Source: an uncultured Bacteroidales bacterium (GTDB lineage Bacteria > Bacteroidota > Bacteroidia > Bacteroidales > UBA932). Taken from it: a DNA stretch of 36,791 nt. The notes beneath the pieces are model-generated. The model saw only the letters and a list, made by a program, of their open reading frames with translations, was not told where the DNA came from and did no database searches. The position numbers and the translations under genes are program-made. Shown in pieces: positions 16,359 through 27,263 of the stretch (positions are counted from its first letter, which is position 1; the number at the start of each line of letters is the position of its first letter). The stretch spans positions 1 through 36,791 of the forward strand of contig CAKUSF010000005.1 in the NCBI GenBank assembly GCA_934678915.1, given 5' to 3'.

Positions 16359-17224
16359 TTCGTCTCTGGATTATAAACTTGTCTGTAAGCCTCACGTTTG
16401 AGTTGAGCTTTGCTGCGTCCGGTCCGTTTTGTAAGTTGAAAATAGACCCCGGCTGTTACCATGACATCAAAAGGATACGCAAATCTGAAATAGTCCTTGC
16501 TATAATAATCTGGATCATAGATAGTGCCCCAAGAATAGCGCACATTGGCATTGATGTGAAATTCCAACGGGTCGAACACAATACCGAAGCCTAGTCCGCC
16601 ACAAATACCATAATCGAAACGGCGATCTGTGTCCTTAAATGAGTTGACGAGCGACTCATCTACTCGCTCTCCTGTTCTTTGAATATTCAGTCTGTAGCCT
16701 GCATAGATTCCGAGATCTGCCATGATCTTATAGTGAAGTCCATCCATGTGAAGATGAGCCATAAACGGAACTTCCGCAACATCCATCAGAACTTGCGTGG
16801 CACCCTCTATCCTTGGAGTCACTTTCGTCTCCTTGTTCTCCTTGAACTTGTAACCTTCATGACTATAGCGGAGGCCTACCTTGAAACCGAAGTAGGGGAG
16901 ATAAGAGAACATCTTTCCATAGCGCGTGTAATACACCCCGAAAGTACCTGGGGTATAGAGAGTTGATTGGGTGTAGGTAGGATTGAACATCATCCTGCTG
17001 AAGGAGACGCCATACTCAACCCCGAACAAAGAATAGTCGTTGACCTCGAACACCCTATTGATCTGAACTGTGTCAAGATAGATGTCTGAATATGTGTCTG
17101 GAATGGTCAAGCTATCAGCTGAAGCAGCTGACAGCAGAGTAGAGTCCTTTTGAGTTTGGGCTGTCATGACATGAAAACCGCTCAGAAGGACAATTACCGA
17201 AAGAAATAATCTTATGGACCTCAT
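16355..17224 (-). CDS. Outer-membrane beta-barrel protein, PorT-like
   Basis: The 289-residue product has a signal peptide (LFLSVIVLLSGFHVMTAQ, about 6-23). After a polar spacer come amphipathic strands with frequent Tyr, Phe and Gly, ending in the barrel-like VMVTAGVYFQL. This is the pattern of the small porin-like barrel family (OMP_b-brl_2) that includes PorT, a type IX secretion component. I cannot tell from sequence whether it is a true PorT or another small barrel, and no other type IX gene is in the window. It follows the Ig-like lipoprotein gene after 11 bp and overlaps ispG by 4 bp, so it is co-transcribed with both. The product is expected in the outer membrane. Confidence 0.75.
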   Translation of the reverse strand: MRSIRLFLSVIVLLSGFHVMTAQTQKDSTLLSAASADSLTIPDTYSDIYLDTVQINRVFEVNDYSLFGVEYGVSFSRMMFNPTYTQSTLYTPGTFGVYYTRYGKMFSYLPYFGFKVGLRYSHEGYKFKENKETKVTPRIEGATQVLMDVAEVPFMAHLHMDGLHYKIMADLGIYAGYRLNIQRTGERVDESLVNSFKDTDRRFDYGICGGLGFGIVFDPLEFHINANVRYSWGTIYDPDYYSKDYFRFAYPFDVMVTAGVYFQLTKRTGRSKAQLKREAYRQVYNPETK

Positions 17225-17235
17225 TTCGATGTGAT

Positions 17236-19032
17236 CTAGTTATTGAAGAACGATGCAAGGTCCAAATCTTGGCTGACCTCGCTTCGTTCAGGGATTTCAA
17301 ACAGTTCGCTTTCCTTTATCATCAGGTATTTCACCTTTTCAGGCTGTCTATGGGCAAGAAGGTTTCCAGAATCCACGATTCCATTACGGTTCAAATCCTC
17401 AGTAATCCTTATTGCATACTTTCCCTGCTTAAGATAAGGGAAATCCAAAACTGCGTCAGCCTCAATAATGTACGAACGCAGGACATTGGATTTCCTTTCA
17501 TCCAGAAGATCAACGATGTACTTGTTCCCATTCACACCTGTGGTGTTTAACGTGAAATGGCTGAGATTATCATCGGTAGGTAGCGTAACTTTGACCTCTG
17601 TGCTATCATTCCAAAATCCATTAATGTCTTTAAAAGCTCTTTGAGGCACTTTGAAGACATATTCATACCCCTTCTGGATTTTCGACTTAGGAGTAATGAT
17701 GTACCGTCTAAGATTCAGGGAATCACGATTGATGGTGAATTTCTCAGGACTTTCCTTCTGCTTAGGATTGATTGACTTGAAAATCAGGGTGTCGAAAGCA
17801 CCAAGAATAGGAGGATTGTCGAATTCAAGGGCTATTCCACACTGCTCGAAAGTCTCCGGTGTCACCTTAAGCGAAAGGCCACAAATCGTGTCACTATGCT
17901 CGGTTCTCTTTCTTGCCGAACGTGATTTAGGCTTGTTCTCATCCACAAGGCTGACCTTTTCTGTCTGTGGTTTAAGAACGCCTAATGTGTCTGTCTTCCA
18001 ATATTTTACCCACAAATGTAATGAGTCTGGCATTGCTTTCTGGACGTTCAGCCAAAGGAGAAGACTATCTTTCTCCACGTTAAATTCAGTGATGACCTTG
18101 GAGGCAGGAAATCCCTGAAACCACAGCGAGTCAATTCTTGTGTCAGGGGCCATGAAAGAAACGTAGGCGGCTCGGTCTCCGGTTCTCTTGTAATTCATGA
18201 GCATCTGCTTGGATGGCCTTTCCTTAAACACGTTTAGCTTAAGCTCGACCTTTCTTGAATTGCAGGCCAAGGTGTCTTTCATGTCGAACTTCTTCAATTC
18301 AGGTACGCTGTCATTCACCACATTAACAGGTCTGAACAGAGTGTCGAGAAATGCTATTCTATCCTCATCTGGGTCGTAAAGATTGTTGCCGTTACCGTCA
18401 ACAACAGCATAGACACGGAAAACTGTGTCTTGAATATTCCTAAGAGAGAAATAGCCCCAGTCATCAGTCTTGACTGCGGCAACAGGCCTATCAAGAAACA
18501 CAGCAGAATCCCTTTGGTCTTTATAAAGCATCACAGTGGCACCCTTGATTGGTTTAAGGGTGTTGCAATCCAAAACGGTTCCTGTCACGTACATGGAGTC
18601 CACTCTCTCCCCGGTGGAGAAGACAGTGGTGAATCCTGGGAACATGTTCCCTTCATTATTATCAGCGATTGCACCAGTCAGGTCCAAAGTGTAAGTGGTG
18701 TTTGGAAGAAGATCCTCCTCAAAATAGACCACTAGACTCTTCCCCTTCATCTTGTATTTCGGCCTCTTTTTCTGAGGAGGGGAGAGGAATATTGATTTGG
18801 GATCCTTAACCGTCACATATTCATCGAATGTGAATATTACCTTGGTACCATGAACAGGGACCGAGACTGCCCCGACTGGTGGTACGACTCTCCTGATCAC
18901 AGGAGGTATCGTGTCCTTGAGGCCACCGGTAGGTGCTTCAGTCGTGTTTGCACACGAAGGCTGAAAGAGAGCTGCTGCCAAAAGAAGTGCAGCAGGAAGC
19001 AAAGGGAATATTATTGAAAGTGATTTTTTCAT
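17236..19032 (-). CDS. Lipoprotein with bacterial Ig-like domain
   Basis: The 598-residue product has a lipoprotein signal peptide ending at Cys27 (LFQPSC, a relaxed Bacteroidota lipobox). Next is an Ig-like domain of the Ig_5 type (about 40-140), recognisable by DTIPPVIRRVVPPVGAVSVP, then FTFDEYV and the ending NEGNMFPGFTTVFSTG. From about 150 there is a carboxypeptidase-regulatory-like fold (VTGTVLDCNTLKPIKGATV, then DDWGYFSLRNI and FRVYAVVDGNGNNLYDPDED). The rest, to the conserved IRITEDLNRNGIVDSGN near the C-terminus, resembles further beta domains. The function of this widespread Bacteroidota family is not known to me. It should be anchored in the outer membrane or facing the periplasm. 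It lies between rsh and the small barrel gene in the same operon. Confidence 0.82.
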   Translation of the reverse strand: MKKSLSIIFPLLPAALLLAAALFQPSCANTTEAPTGGLKDTIPPVIRRVVPPVGAVSVPVHGTKVIFTFDEYVTVKDPKSIFLSPPQKKRPKYKMKGKSLVVYFEEDLLPNTTYTLDLTGAIADNNEGNMFPGFTTVFSTGERVDSMYVTGTVLDCNTLKPIKGATVMLYKDQRDSAVFLDRPVAAVKTDDWGYFSLRNIQDTVFRVYAVVDGNGNNLYDPDEDRIAFLDTLFRPVNVVNDSVPELKKFDMKDTLACNSRKVELKLNVFKERPSKQMLMNYKRTGDRAAYVSFMAPDTRIDSLWFQGFPASKVITEFNVEKDSLLLWLNVQKAMPDSLHLWVKYWKTDTLGVLKPQTEKVSLVDENKPKSRSARKRTEHSDTICGLSLKVTPETFEQCGIALEFDNPPILGAFDTLIFKSINPKQKESPEKFTINRDSLNLRRYIITPKSKIQKGYEYVFKVPQRAFKDINGFWNDSTEVKVTLPTDDNLSHFTLNTTGVNGNKYIVDLLDERKSNVLRSYIIEADAVLDFPYLKQGKYAIRITEDLNRNGIVDSGNLLAHRQPEKVKYLMIKESELFEIPERSEVSQDLDLASFFNN

Positions 19033-19061
19033 TGCGGATCGGGTATATTCAAAAATCAGGC

Positions 19062-21281
19062 TTAAATTTCAGTTCTGACAACACTTTTGATTCCGTCAAT
19101 TGAGCCAAGCTTGCGCATCATCCTGTCCAATGCAGCTTTATCGTGGACATAGAGATCAATGTAGCCAGAGAATATGCCTTCGTCAGAGCTTAGGCAAACT
19201 TTACGCATATTCACGCCCATGACTAATGAAATGTACCGCGAAATCTCATTCAGGAGTCCGACCCTATCCACTCCTTTAATGGAAAGGCGGGCCAGAAAAG
19301 ATTGGCTGTCATCATCATCCCATTGAGGGACAACAACCCAATCGCCATGCTTGGAAGCAATGCTGTCTGCCACTGGACAAGATTTCTTGTGAACAGTCAC
19401 CGTGCCGTCCGGAGCTTTTATTCCAATGACAGCATCACCTGGAATCGGTCTGCAACACGATGCGATGACATATTCATTCTTTTCCTTTTTTGCGGCTTCC
19501 TTTTTCTTTCCGAACCATGGGAATGACCATGAATGGCTCTTGTCGGCCTTTCCTGAGGACAAGATGTCCGACAGATCCCCTAGTTTGATGATTCCCATGC
19601 CGATCCGGAAAAACATCTCTTCCGAATTGCCTCCAGGAATAGCAAAATGCTCTAGAAGTATTTCGATGGAGTCGTTGTTCATCCTATAGCCCAAGGATTC
19701 CAACTGGTCGGAAAGCATCTTTTTTCCGAGTTCGACAATCTCTTTCTTGTGTCCTTTAAAGTAATCTATGACGACATTACGGGCATGTCTGGTCTGGAGA
19801 AATTGCAACCATTCACGTTTCGGCTGCTCAACTTCCGCAGTGATGATTTCAACTTGATCTCCGCTCCTGAGCACATGAGAAAGAGGGACTAATTTCATGT
19901 TGACTTTAGCAGCGATTGCCTTATTGCCAATCTCGGTATGAATGCAGTAGGCAAAATCCAACACAGTAGCACCTTTAAGGATCGACTTTTGGTCTCCTTT
20001 AGGTGTAAACACTGTTATCTCACTGCTTGTCAAATCATTATGGATAATATCCAATAATTCAAGAGCATTGACATCCGGATTGACAAGGATCTCTTTGACT
20101 TTAGCGAGCCACTTGTCCATCTCGCTGTCATTCTCGCTTATGTAGCCTTCCTGTTTGTAAGTCCAGTGGGCTGCGATTCCTTTCTCAGCGATGTCATCCA
20201 TTCTCTTGGAACGAATCTGGACCTCAATCCAAATGCCCGTGTCACTCATCAAGGTGCAATGAAGTGCCTCGTAGCCGTTGCTTTTCGGATGTTTTACCCA
20301 ATCTCTCACACGATCTGGTTTGTAGCGGTAGATTCCAGTGATGATTGAGAATATGTGGTAACACTGGTCACGTTCGCTTTCCTTTGAATCTGCAGGAGGG
20401 GTGAACACAATCCTGAGAGCATACAAGTCATAGACCTGATCAAACGTGATGTTCTTAGTCTGCATCTTGTGCCAGATGGAATATGGTGTCTTGACTCTCT
20501 TGCGTATCTCAAAATTGAATCCGGCCTTCTTCAAGGCATCATTGATCGGCTTGATAAAGTCGTCAATCTGTTTCTCCTTGCCGCTCAAGTTGGTGTCGAT
20601 CAGTCCTGTAATTTCCTTGAAAGCATCCGGCTCCTTGTACTTCAACCAGATATTCTCCATCTCGGACTTGATTTCGTAAAGACCAAGCCGATGGGCAAGC
20701 GGAATGAATATGAACATCGTTTCACTGAGAATCTTATCCCGCTTGTACTCCGGCATATATTCGATTGTCCGGCAATTGTGAAGACGATCGGCAAGCTTAA
20801 TTAGAACAACCCTCACATCATCATTGAGAGTCAGCAGAATCCTTTTGAAATTCTCTGCTTGGAGGCTTTTAGTGTCAGAATTGTTCAACTTTTTGCTGCG
20901 GTCTTCGTTGTCAAGCACGTTTTTGATCTTGGTCAGACCGTCCACAAGGCTGGCTATTTTGTCACCGAAAAGTTTGCGGATGTCATCAACTGTGTAGTCC
21001 GTGTCCTCCACAACATCGTGGAGCAGAGCGGCAGCAATCGACTTGTAGCCCAACCCTATGTCACTGACAACAATCTTCGCCACCTCTATAGGATGGACTA
21101 TGTAAGGATCGCCAGAGCGGCGTCGCACGTTCTTATGTGCTTCATTCGCAAAATCGAATGCCTTTTGGACAACATCCAACTCTTGTTGATTGGCACAGCG
21201 TTTCTCTGCTGCTGCCTTCAACTGGGCGTAACTCTGTCTAATCAGTTCGTAGTCTTTTTCTGTAAATTGTGAGAAACTCAT
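19062..21281 (-). CDS. rsh: Bifunctional (p)ppGpp synthetase/hydrolase (RelA/SpoT family)
   Basis: This long RSH protein makes and degrades the alarmone (p)ppGpp in the stringent response. The 739-residue product has an HD hydrolase domain (about 25-200) with His63 in IVHP, HDVVED at 88-93 and LADRLHN, so the hydrolase site is intact. It also has a synthetase domain (about 235-370; KTPYSIWHKM, YDLYALRIVF), a TGS domain (about 410-475; VFTPKGD, GATVLDFAYCIHTEIG), a zinc/helical region (ASCCRPIPGD) and a C-terminal ACT domain (about 660-737). Both active sites look complete, which fits a bifunctional enzyme. Its ATG overlaps the upstream YihY-family stop codon by 4 bp (ATGA), so translation is coupled. 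The Ig-like lipoprotein follows after 29 bp. Confidence 0.96.
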   Translation of the reverse strand: MSFSQFTEKDYELIRQSYAQLKAAAEKRCANQQELDVVQKAFDFANEAHKNVRRRSGDPYIVHPIEVAKIVVSDIGLGYKSIAAALLHDVVEDTDYTVDDIRKLFGDKIASLVDGLTKIKNVLDNEDRSKKLNNSDTKSLQAENFKRILLTLNDDVRVVLIKLADRLHNCRTIEYMPEYKRDKILSETMFIFIPLAHRLGLYEIKSEMENIWLKYKEPDAFKEITGLIDTNLSGKEKQIDDFIKPINDALKKAGFNFEIRKRVKTPYSIWHKMQTKNITFDQVYDLYALRIVFTPPADSKESERDQCYHIFSIITGIYRYKPDRVRDWVKHPKSNGYEALHCTLMSDTGIWIEVQIRSKRMDDIAEKGIAAHWTYKQEGYISENDSEMDKWLAKVKEILVNPDVNALELLDIIHNDLTSSEITVFTPKGDQKSILKGATVLDFAYCIHTEIGNKAIAAKVNMKLVPLSHVLRSGDQVEIITAEVEQPKREWLQFLQTRHARNVVIDYFKGHKKEIVELGKKMLSDQLESLGYRMNNDSIEILLEHFAIPGGNSEEMFFRIGMGIIKLGDLSDILSSGKADKSHSWSFPWFGKKKEAAKKEKNEYVIASCCRPIPGDAVIGIKAPDGTVTVHKKSCPVADSIASKHGDWVVVPQWDDDDSQSFLARLSIKGVDRVGLLNEISRYISLVMGVNMRKVCLSSDEGIFSGYIDLYVHDKAALDRMMRKLGSIDGIKSVVRTEI

Positions 21282-22255
21282 ACTCCTGCAAAATCTTTAT
21301 TAGGATTCATGCTCCCCAATGACACATCGTCTTTTTCTTCATCCAAAGTCTGGAATGTGCATGAAAACTGTGCTCCGTACATTATGATAAGCCATCCAAA
21401 CCTCATCCAAACCATGAAGAGAGGGATGGCAGCGATTGTTCCATAAACTGCATTCAAACGAATGACAAACACCTGAGTCTCAAGATAGAGGTATTGCAAA
21501 GCGGTAAAAGCGACACCAGCGATAATCGCTGCCTTGAAGGCATTATTAAACTCCACATCGACTGCAGGAATGTACTTGTACATGACCGAGAAGATCAATG
21601 TCGTGATTATTCCGGTAATTATCCATCCAACCAATGATTTGATTGAGGCCGTGACCCCTATCCAATTAGGCACCAAGTCCAAAACGTGTGAATATACAAT
21701 TGTGCCTGAGTAAAGGATCAAGACCACAAACGGCGCTAGAAACAACAAGATGATGTCAACACCGAAACTCTTGATAAAAGGCCTTTTACGCACATGCCAG
21801 ACATTGTTGAAAACAGTCTCGACCCTCATCATCATCCAGATAATGAGCCAGACAAATGTCAAAGCACTGACTAGCCCGAACACATCGTTTGTCGCAGAGG
21901 ATAAAATCTTGTCAGCAGAATTGAGGATAGTGTCTATGATTCCTTGATTGACATTTGAGGAATACAATAAATCTTTTAGTTTGTCAGCTAACCCAAAACC
22001 ATTGGTAACAGCGAAAGCGACCGCTATGAAAGGGACGAACGCCATTGTACAGAAATAGCTGAGAGCCACGGTCTGGAAACCGATTGAATGATCAGCAAAA
22101 TCCTTGAATGTCTTTGTGACAACTCTAGCCGCACTAATGAAACGAGCTCTAATTTTCGGCATCTGGGACACATCTGTGGCCCAAATGTCTTCGCGGAAGA
22201 ATTTGGCTGTCTTCCTAAGGAATGAACCGAAATTATGTGTTGCGCTTCTTAACAT
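21278..22255 (-). CDS. YihY/BrkB family inner-membrane protein
   Basis: The 325-residue product has about six hydrophobic segments in its middle and C-terminal parts and a basic, soluble N-terminus (about 1-55). The family pattern is visible in FQTVALSYFCTMAFVPFIAV, the LTFVWLIIWMMMRVETVFNNVW block (two adjoining parts), KYIPAVDVEFNNAFKAAIIA and NAVYGTIAAIPLFMVWM. Its biochemical role is not established; the proteins were once called virulence factor BrkB or ribonuclease BN, the latter wrongly. It lies 9 bp after ligA and overlaps rsh by 4 bp. The tight coupling to rsh is likely general operon packing rather than proof of a shared function. Confidence 0.9.
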   Translation of the reverse strand: MLRSATHNFGSFLRKTAKFFREDIWATDVSQMPKIRARFISAARVVTKTFKDFADHSIGFQTVALSYFCTMAFVPFIAVAFAVTNGFGLADKLKDLLYSSNVNQGIIDTILNSADKILSSATNDVFGLVSALTFVWLIIWMMMRVETVFNNVWHVRKRPFIKSFGVDIILLFLAPFVVLILYSGTIVYSHVLDLVPNWIGVTASIKSLVGWIITGIITTLIFSVMYKYIPAVDVEFNNAFKAAIIAGVAFTALQYLYLETQVFVIRLNAVYGTIAAIPLFMVWMRFGWLIIMYGAQFSCTFQTLDEEKDDVSLGSMNPNKDFAGV

Positions 22256-22264
22256 TTTTGTCCA

Positions 22265-24472
<2,208 letters not shown>

Positions 24473-24482
24473 TCATTCGTAT

Positions 24483-25712
24483 ATGAAAGATTCTATCATC
24501 ATTCTGTGCGGCGGTGGTCCCGCTCCAGGAATGAACACAGTTGTGTTCTCAGTTGCAAAAACTTTCCTTTCGAACGGCTACAGGGTAATCGGACTCCACG
24601 AAGGCTACACCGGACTCTTCCGCAAGGAGGCTCGCACCGAAGACATCGATTTCTTCAAGGCTGATGCCTACTTCAACAGAGGCGGTTCTTACCTTCAGAT
24701 GAGCCGTTTCAAACCGACCAACGAGGATTTCGAGCAGAACTTCAACCTTGCCCTCTTCCAGGACAACAACGTGAAGCTTCTCGTGACCGTTGGTGGTGAC
24801 GACACAGCATCCACAGCCAACAGAATCGCTAAGTTCCTTGAAGCAAAGAACTATCCGATCCACAACATCCACGTCCCTAAGACGATTGATGATGATCTTC
24901 CTTTGCCTCATAACGCTCCTACTTTCGGATTCAATTCGGCCAAAGATGAGGGTGCTCACATCGCCCGCACCGTTTATGAAGATGCCCGTACTTCAGGCAA
25001 CTGGCTTCTGATTTCAGCCATGGGCCGCAGCGCAGGACACCTTGCTCTTGGAATAGGCGAGGCTACACACTGCCCAATGACCATCATTCCTGAGATGTTC
25101 AACAAGACTACCATCACTGTTGACAAGATCATCAAGCTGACCATCTCAGCCATCATCAAGAGAAAACTTCTCGGCATCCCTTACGGAACCGTCGTAGTGG
25201 CTGAAGGTGTCTTCCATGACCTTGAGCCAGAGGATATCAAGGCCACAGGTGTCCACATGACCTACGATGAGCACGGACACCCTGAACTCGGCAAGATCTC
25301 CAAGGCTGTCCTCTTCAACGACATCCTTGAGAAGGAGTTCAAGAAGATAGGCATGAAGGTGAAGACCCGTCCTGTTGAGATCGGTTATGATGTACGCTGC
25401 CAAGATCCTGTGGCTTACGACCTCTCTTACTGCACGGAACTCGCTCTCGGAGTTTACGAGCTATTCTCGAAGGGTGAGACCGGATGCATGGTCTATGTTG
25501 ACGAGAACGGCAATGCGCAGCCGCTTTACCTAAAAGATCTCCAGAACGCTGAGGGTAAGATTCCTCCTCGCCGCGTGGACATCGAAGGTGGAATCGCCCG
25601 CAATTACTACGGACACATCTGCCACTACATCACTCCTGCTGACTACGAGGCCGCCAAGGCTTACGTTGCCAATCCTGAGGAGTACGACTTCAAGAAAATC
25701 CTTAACTGGTAA
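24483..25712 (+). CDS. 6-phosphofructokinase, residues of the pyrophosphate-dependent type
   Basis: The enzyme phosphorylates fructose-6-phosphate at C1 in glycolysis. The 409-residue product has the PFK fold with CGGGPAPGMN (about 9-18), the conserved VGGDDT at 103-108 and PKTIDDD at 132-138, then GRSAGHLALGIG. In ATP-dependent enzymes the two specificity positions are both glycine (E. coli GGDGS and PGTIDND). Here they are Asp107 and Lys133, the pair known to mark pyrophosphate-dependent enzymes, so I infer PPi as phosphate donor and a reversible reaction. TIDDD instead of TIDND is an unusual small change. The start is ATG 24483. Strong preference for C-ending codons suggests high expression. 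It is divergent from ligA and converges on the amylase gene. Confidence 0.93.
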   Translation: MKDSIIILCGGGPAPGMNTVVFSVAKTFLSNGYRVIGLHEGYTGLFRKEARTEDIDFFKADAYFNRGGSYLQMSRFKPTNEDFEQNFNLALFQDNNVKLLVTVGGDDTASTANRIAKFLEAKNYPIHNIHVPKTIDDDLPLPHNAPTFGFNSAKDEGAHIARTVYEDARTSGNWLLISAMGRSAGHLALGIGEATHCPMTIIPEMFNKTTITVDKIIKLTISAIIKRKLLGIPYGTVVVAEGVFHDLEPEDIKATGVHMTYDEHGHPELGKISKAVLFNDILEKEFKKIGMKVKTRPVEIGYDVRCQDPVAYDLSYCTELALGVYELFSKGETGCMVYVDENGNAQPLYLKDLQNAEGKIPPRRVDIEGGIARNYYGHICHYITPADYEAAKAYVANPEEYDFKKILNW

Positions 25713-25734
25713 GACTTGAATATGTGAGGTTCAG

Positions 25735-27261
25735 TCAATTGATCCTCATCATCACACAGTCGTCAGATGACACTTCTACCTCGATTCGGGTTTCCGGACC
25801 GAGGTTTTTCATGTCAAGATAATCAATTGCTTCTTGAGGTATTCGGATGGAAATATTGCATTTTTCACTAGAAAAATTGCAAACGAAAAGCCAGGTCTGC
25901 GAGCCGTTGCCACGCAGGAAAGCGAAATGTCTGTTAGGGTCGAAGCCGGGGGAGTTATAGTTGCAATAGCAAAGATCGAACGTCTTTCCGGAAGCCACTG
26001 CCGGGACAGACGTAGCCATATTCAAAAAACTCCTCCACTTTTCAAGAAGCACTGCCTCTTCAGAAGTAAGTCCCTCATTTTTATGAATATACTCAATCAG
26101 CCTCTCGATTGACGGAATCTTCCACCAATCGAATATGGTTGTCCTGCCGTCACGGCCACTGAACCCCTCCGCATCCATCCCACGCTCCCCGATCTCCTCC
26201 CCGAAATAGATCATGTACGGAGCAGTGTTCAGGAATAATCCTGCACCTAACGCTGCGAAAGTCCTTTGCGCTTCCTTGCCAAAGAAGTCGGAGGCGAAAC
26301 GCTGCTCGTCATGGTTCTCAAGGAAGTTCAGCATCCTCGGCTGTAAATCACCCAGAAACTGCCAGTTCCATGTCAGACTTTTGGCAGTGCCATGTCGTTC
26401 AACAACAGATCTGACGGAATCATAAAATCCAGACTTGTCGTACAAGAAATCAAAGCCCACTTCGCGGATGTATTTGGCATACAGTTCTTTTTGGTAAACT
26501 TCTGCTATGAATATGATTCTGGGAAATTCACCTTTGACCTTTTGAATAAGCCACTTGAAAAACTGCCAAGGTACCATCTCGACCATGTCGCAGCGGAATC
26601 CGTCAACCCCTTTACGGCACCAGAAGCGGACAATCTCGTACATTTTATCCCACGTTGCTGTGTGGAAATCACAGTAATTCAGCCTTATAGTCTCGTACCA
26701 ATCGTCAATAGAAGGAGAGGATGAGAAGGAATTTCCAGATGCCTTAGCTGGGTTTTCATAATATGTCTGATCGGAAAACGGGAGCTTAAGAGACTGGCCA
26801 GGATAGTAGTAGAAATCATTCTCTGGTCTCCAATGAACAGAAGGGTCGTCCTTCGCTCCCAAGGGTTCAATCTCAGGATGAACCAAGCCAACTTTGCCAT
26901 AATCTCTTGACACATGATTGGGTACAAAATCAATTATCGCATTCAGCCCAGCATCGTGAGTGCGTTTAAGCAAAGACTCGAACTCGCTCATTCTTTTTTG
27001 CTGATTGTCTGCAAGATATGGATTCACATCATAGTAGTCCGTAATCGCATACGGGGAACCAGCGTTCCCTTTTACTATTTGTCTGTCGGAAGCATCGCAT
27101 CCTTCTGACGCAACAGTAGTCGCGTGCCGAATGACGCCTGTGAACCAGACATGACTCACCCCAAGCGAACTCAAATACGCCAACGTCTCGTTGTCAAACC
27201 CATTGAATTTACCTTTTCCCCACAATCTAGGAAGAACCTGATAGAAAATCTTTTTACCCAT
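25735..27261 (-). CDS. Cytoplasmic alpha-amylase family protein (GH13)
   Basis: GH13 enzymes cleave or rearrange alpha-glucans by a retaining mechanism. The 508-residue product begins directly with the barrel (IFYQVLPRLWGKG). It shows region I DFVPNH at 111-116, nucleophile Asp225 in GVDGFRCDMVEM, acid/base Glu254 in FIAEVYQ, and the stabiliser Asp318 in FLENHDEQR, so the active site is complete. A small C-terminal beta domain follows from about 420. There is no signal peptide, so it should act on glycogen or imported maltodextrins inside the cell, not on extracellular starch. It starts 2 bp after the receiver/ATP-grasp gene, so the two are almost surely one transcript. Exact substrate and bond specificity cannot be read from sequence. 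Confidence 0.92.
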   Translation of the reverse strand: MGKKIFYQVLPRLWGKGKFNGFDNETLAYLSSLGVSHVWFTGVIRHATTVASEGCDASDRQIVKGNAGSPYAITDYYDVNPYLADNQQKRMSEFESLLKRTHDAGLNAIIDFVPNHVSRDYGKVGLVHPEIEPLGAKDDPSVHWRPENDFYYYPGQSLKLPFSDQTYYENPAKASGNSFSSSPSIDDWYETIRLNYCDFHTATWDKMYEIVRFWCRKGVDGFRCDMVEMVPWQFFKWLIQKVKGEFPRIIFIAEVYQKELYAKYIREVGFDFLYDKSGFYDSVRSVVERHGTAKSLTWNWQFLGDLQPRMLNFLENHDEQRFASDFFGKEAQRTFAALGAGLFLNTAPYMIYFGEEIGERGMDAEGFSGRDGRTTIFDWWKIPSIERLIEYIHKNEGLTSEEAVLLEKWRSFLNMATSVPAVASGKTFDLCYCNYNSPGFDPNRHFAFLRGNGSQTWLFVCNFSSEKCNISIRIPQEAIDYLDMKNLGPETRIEVEVSSDDCVMMRIN

Positions 27262-27263
27262 AA

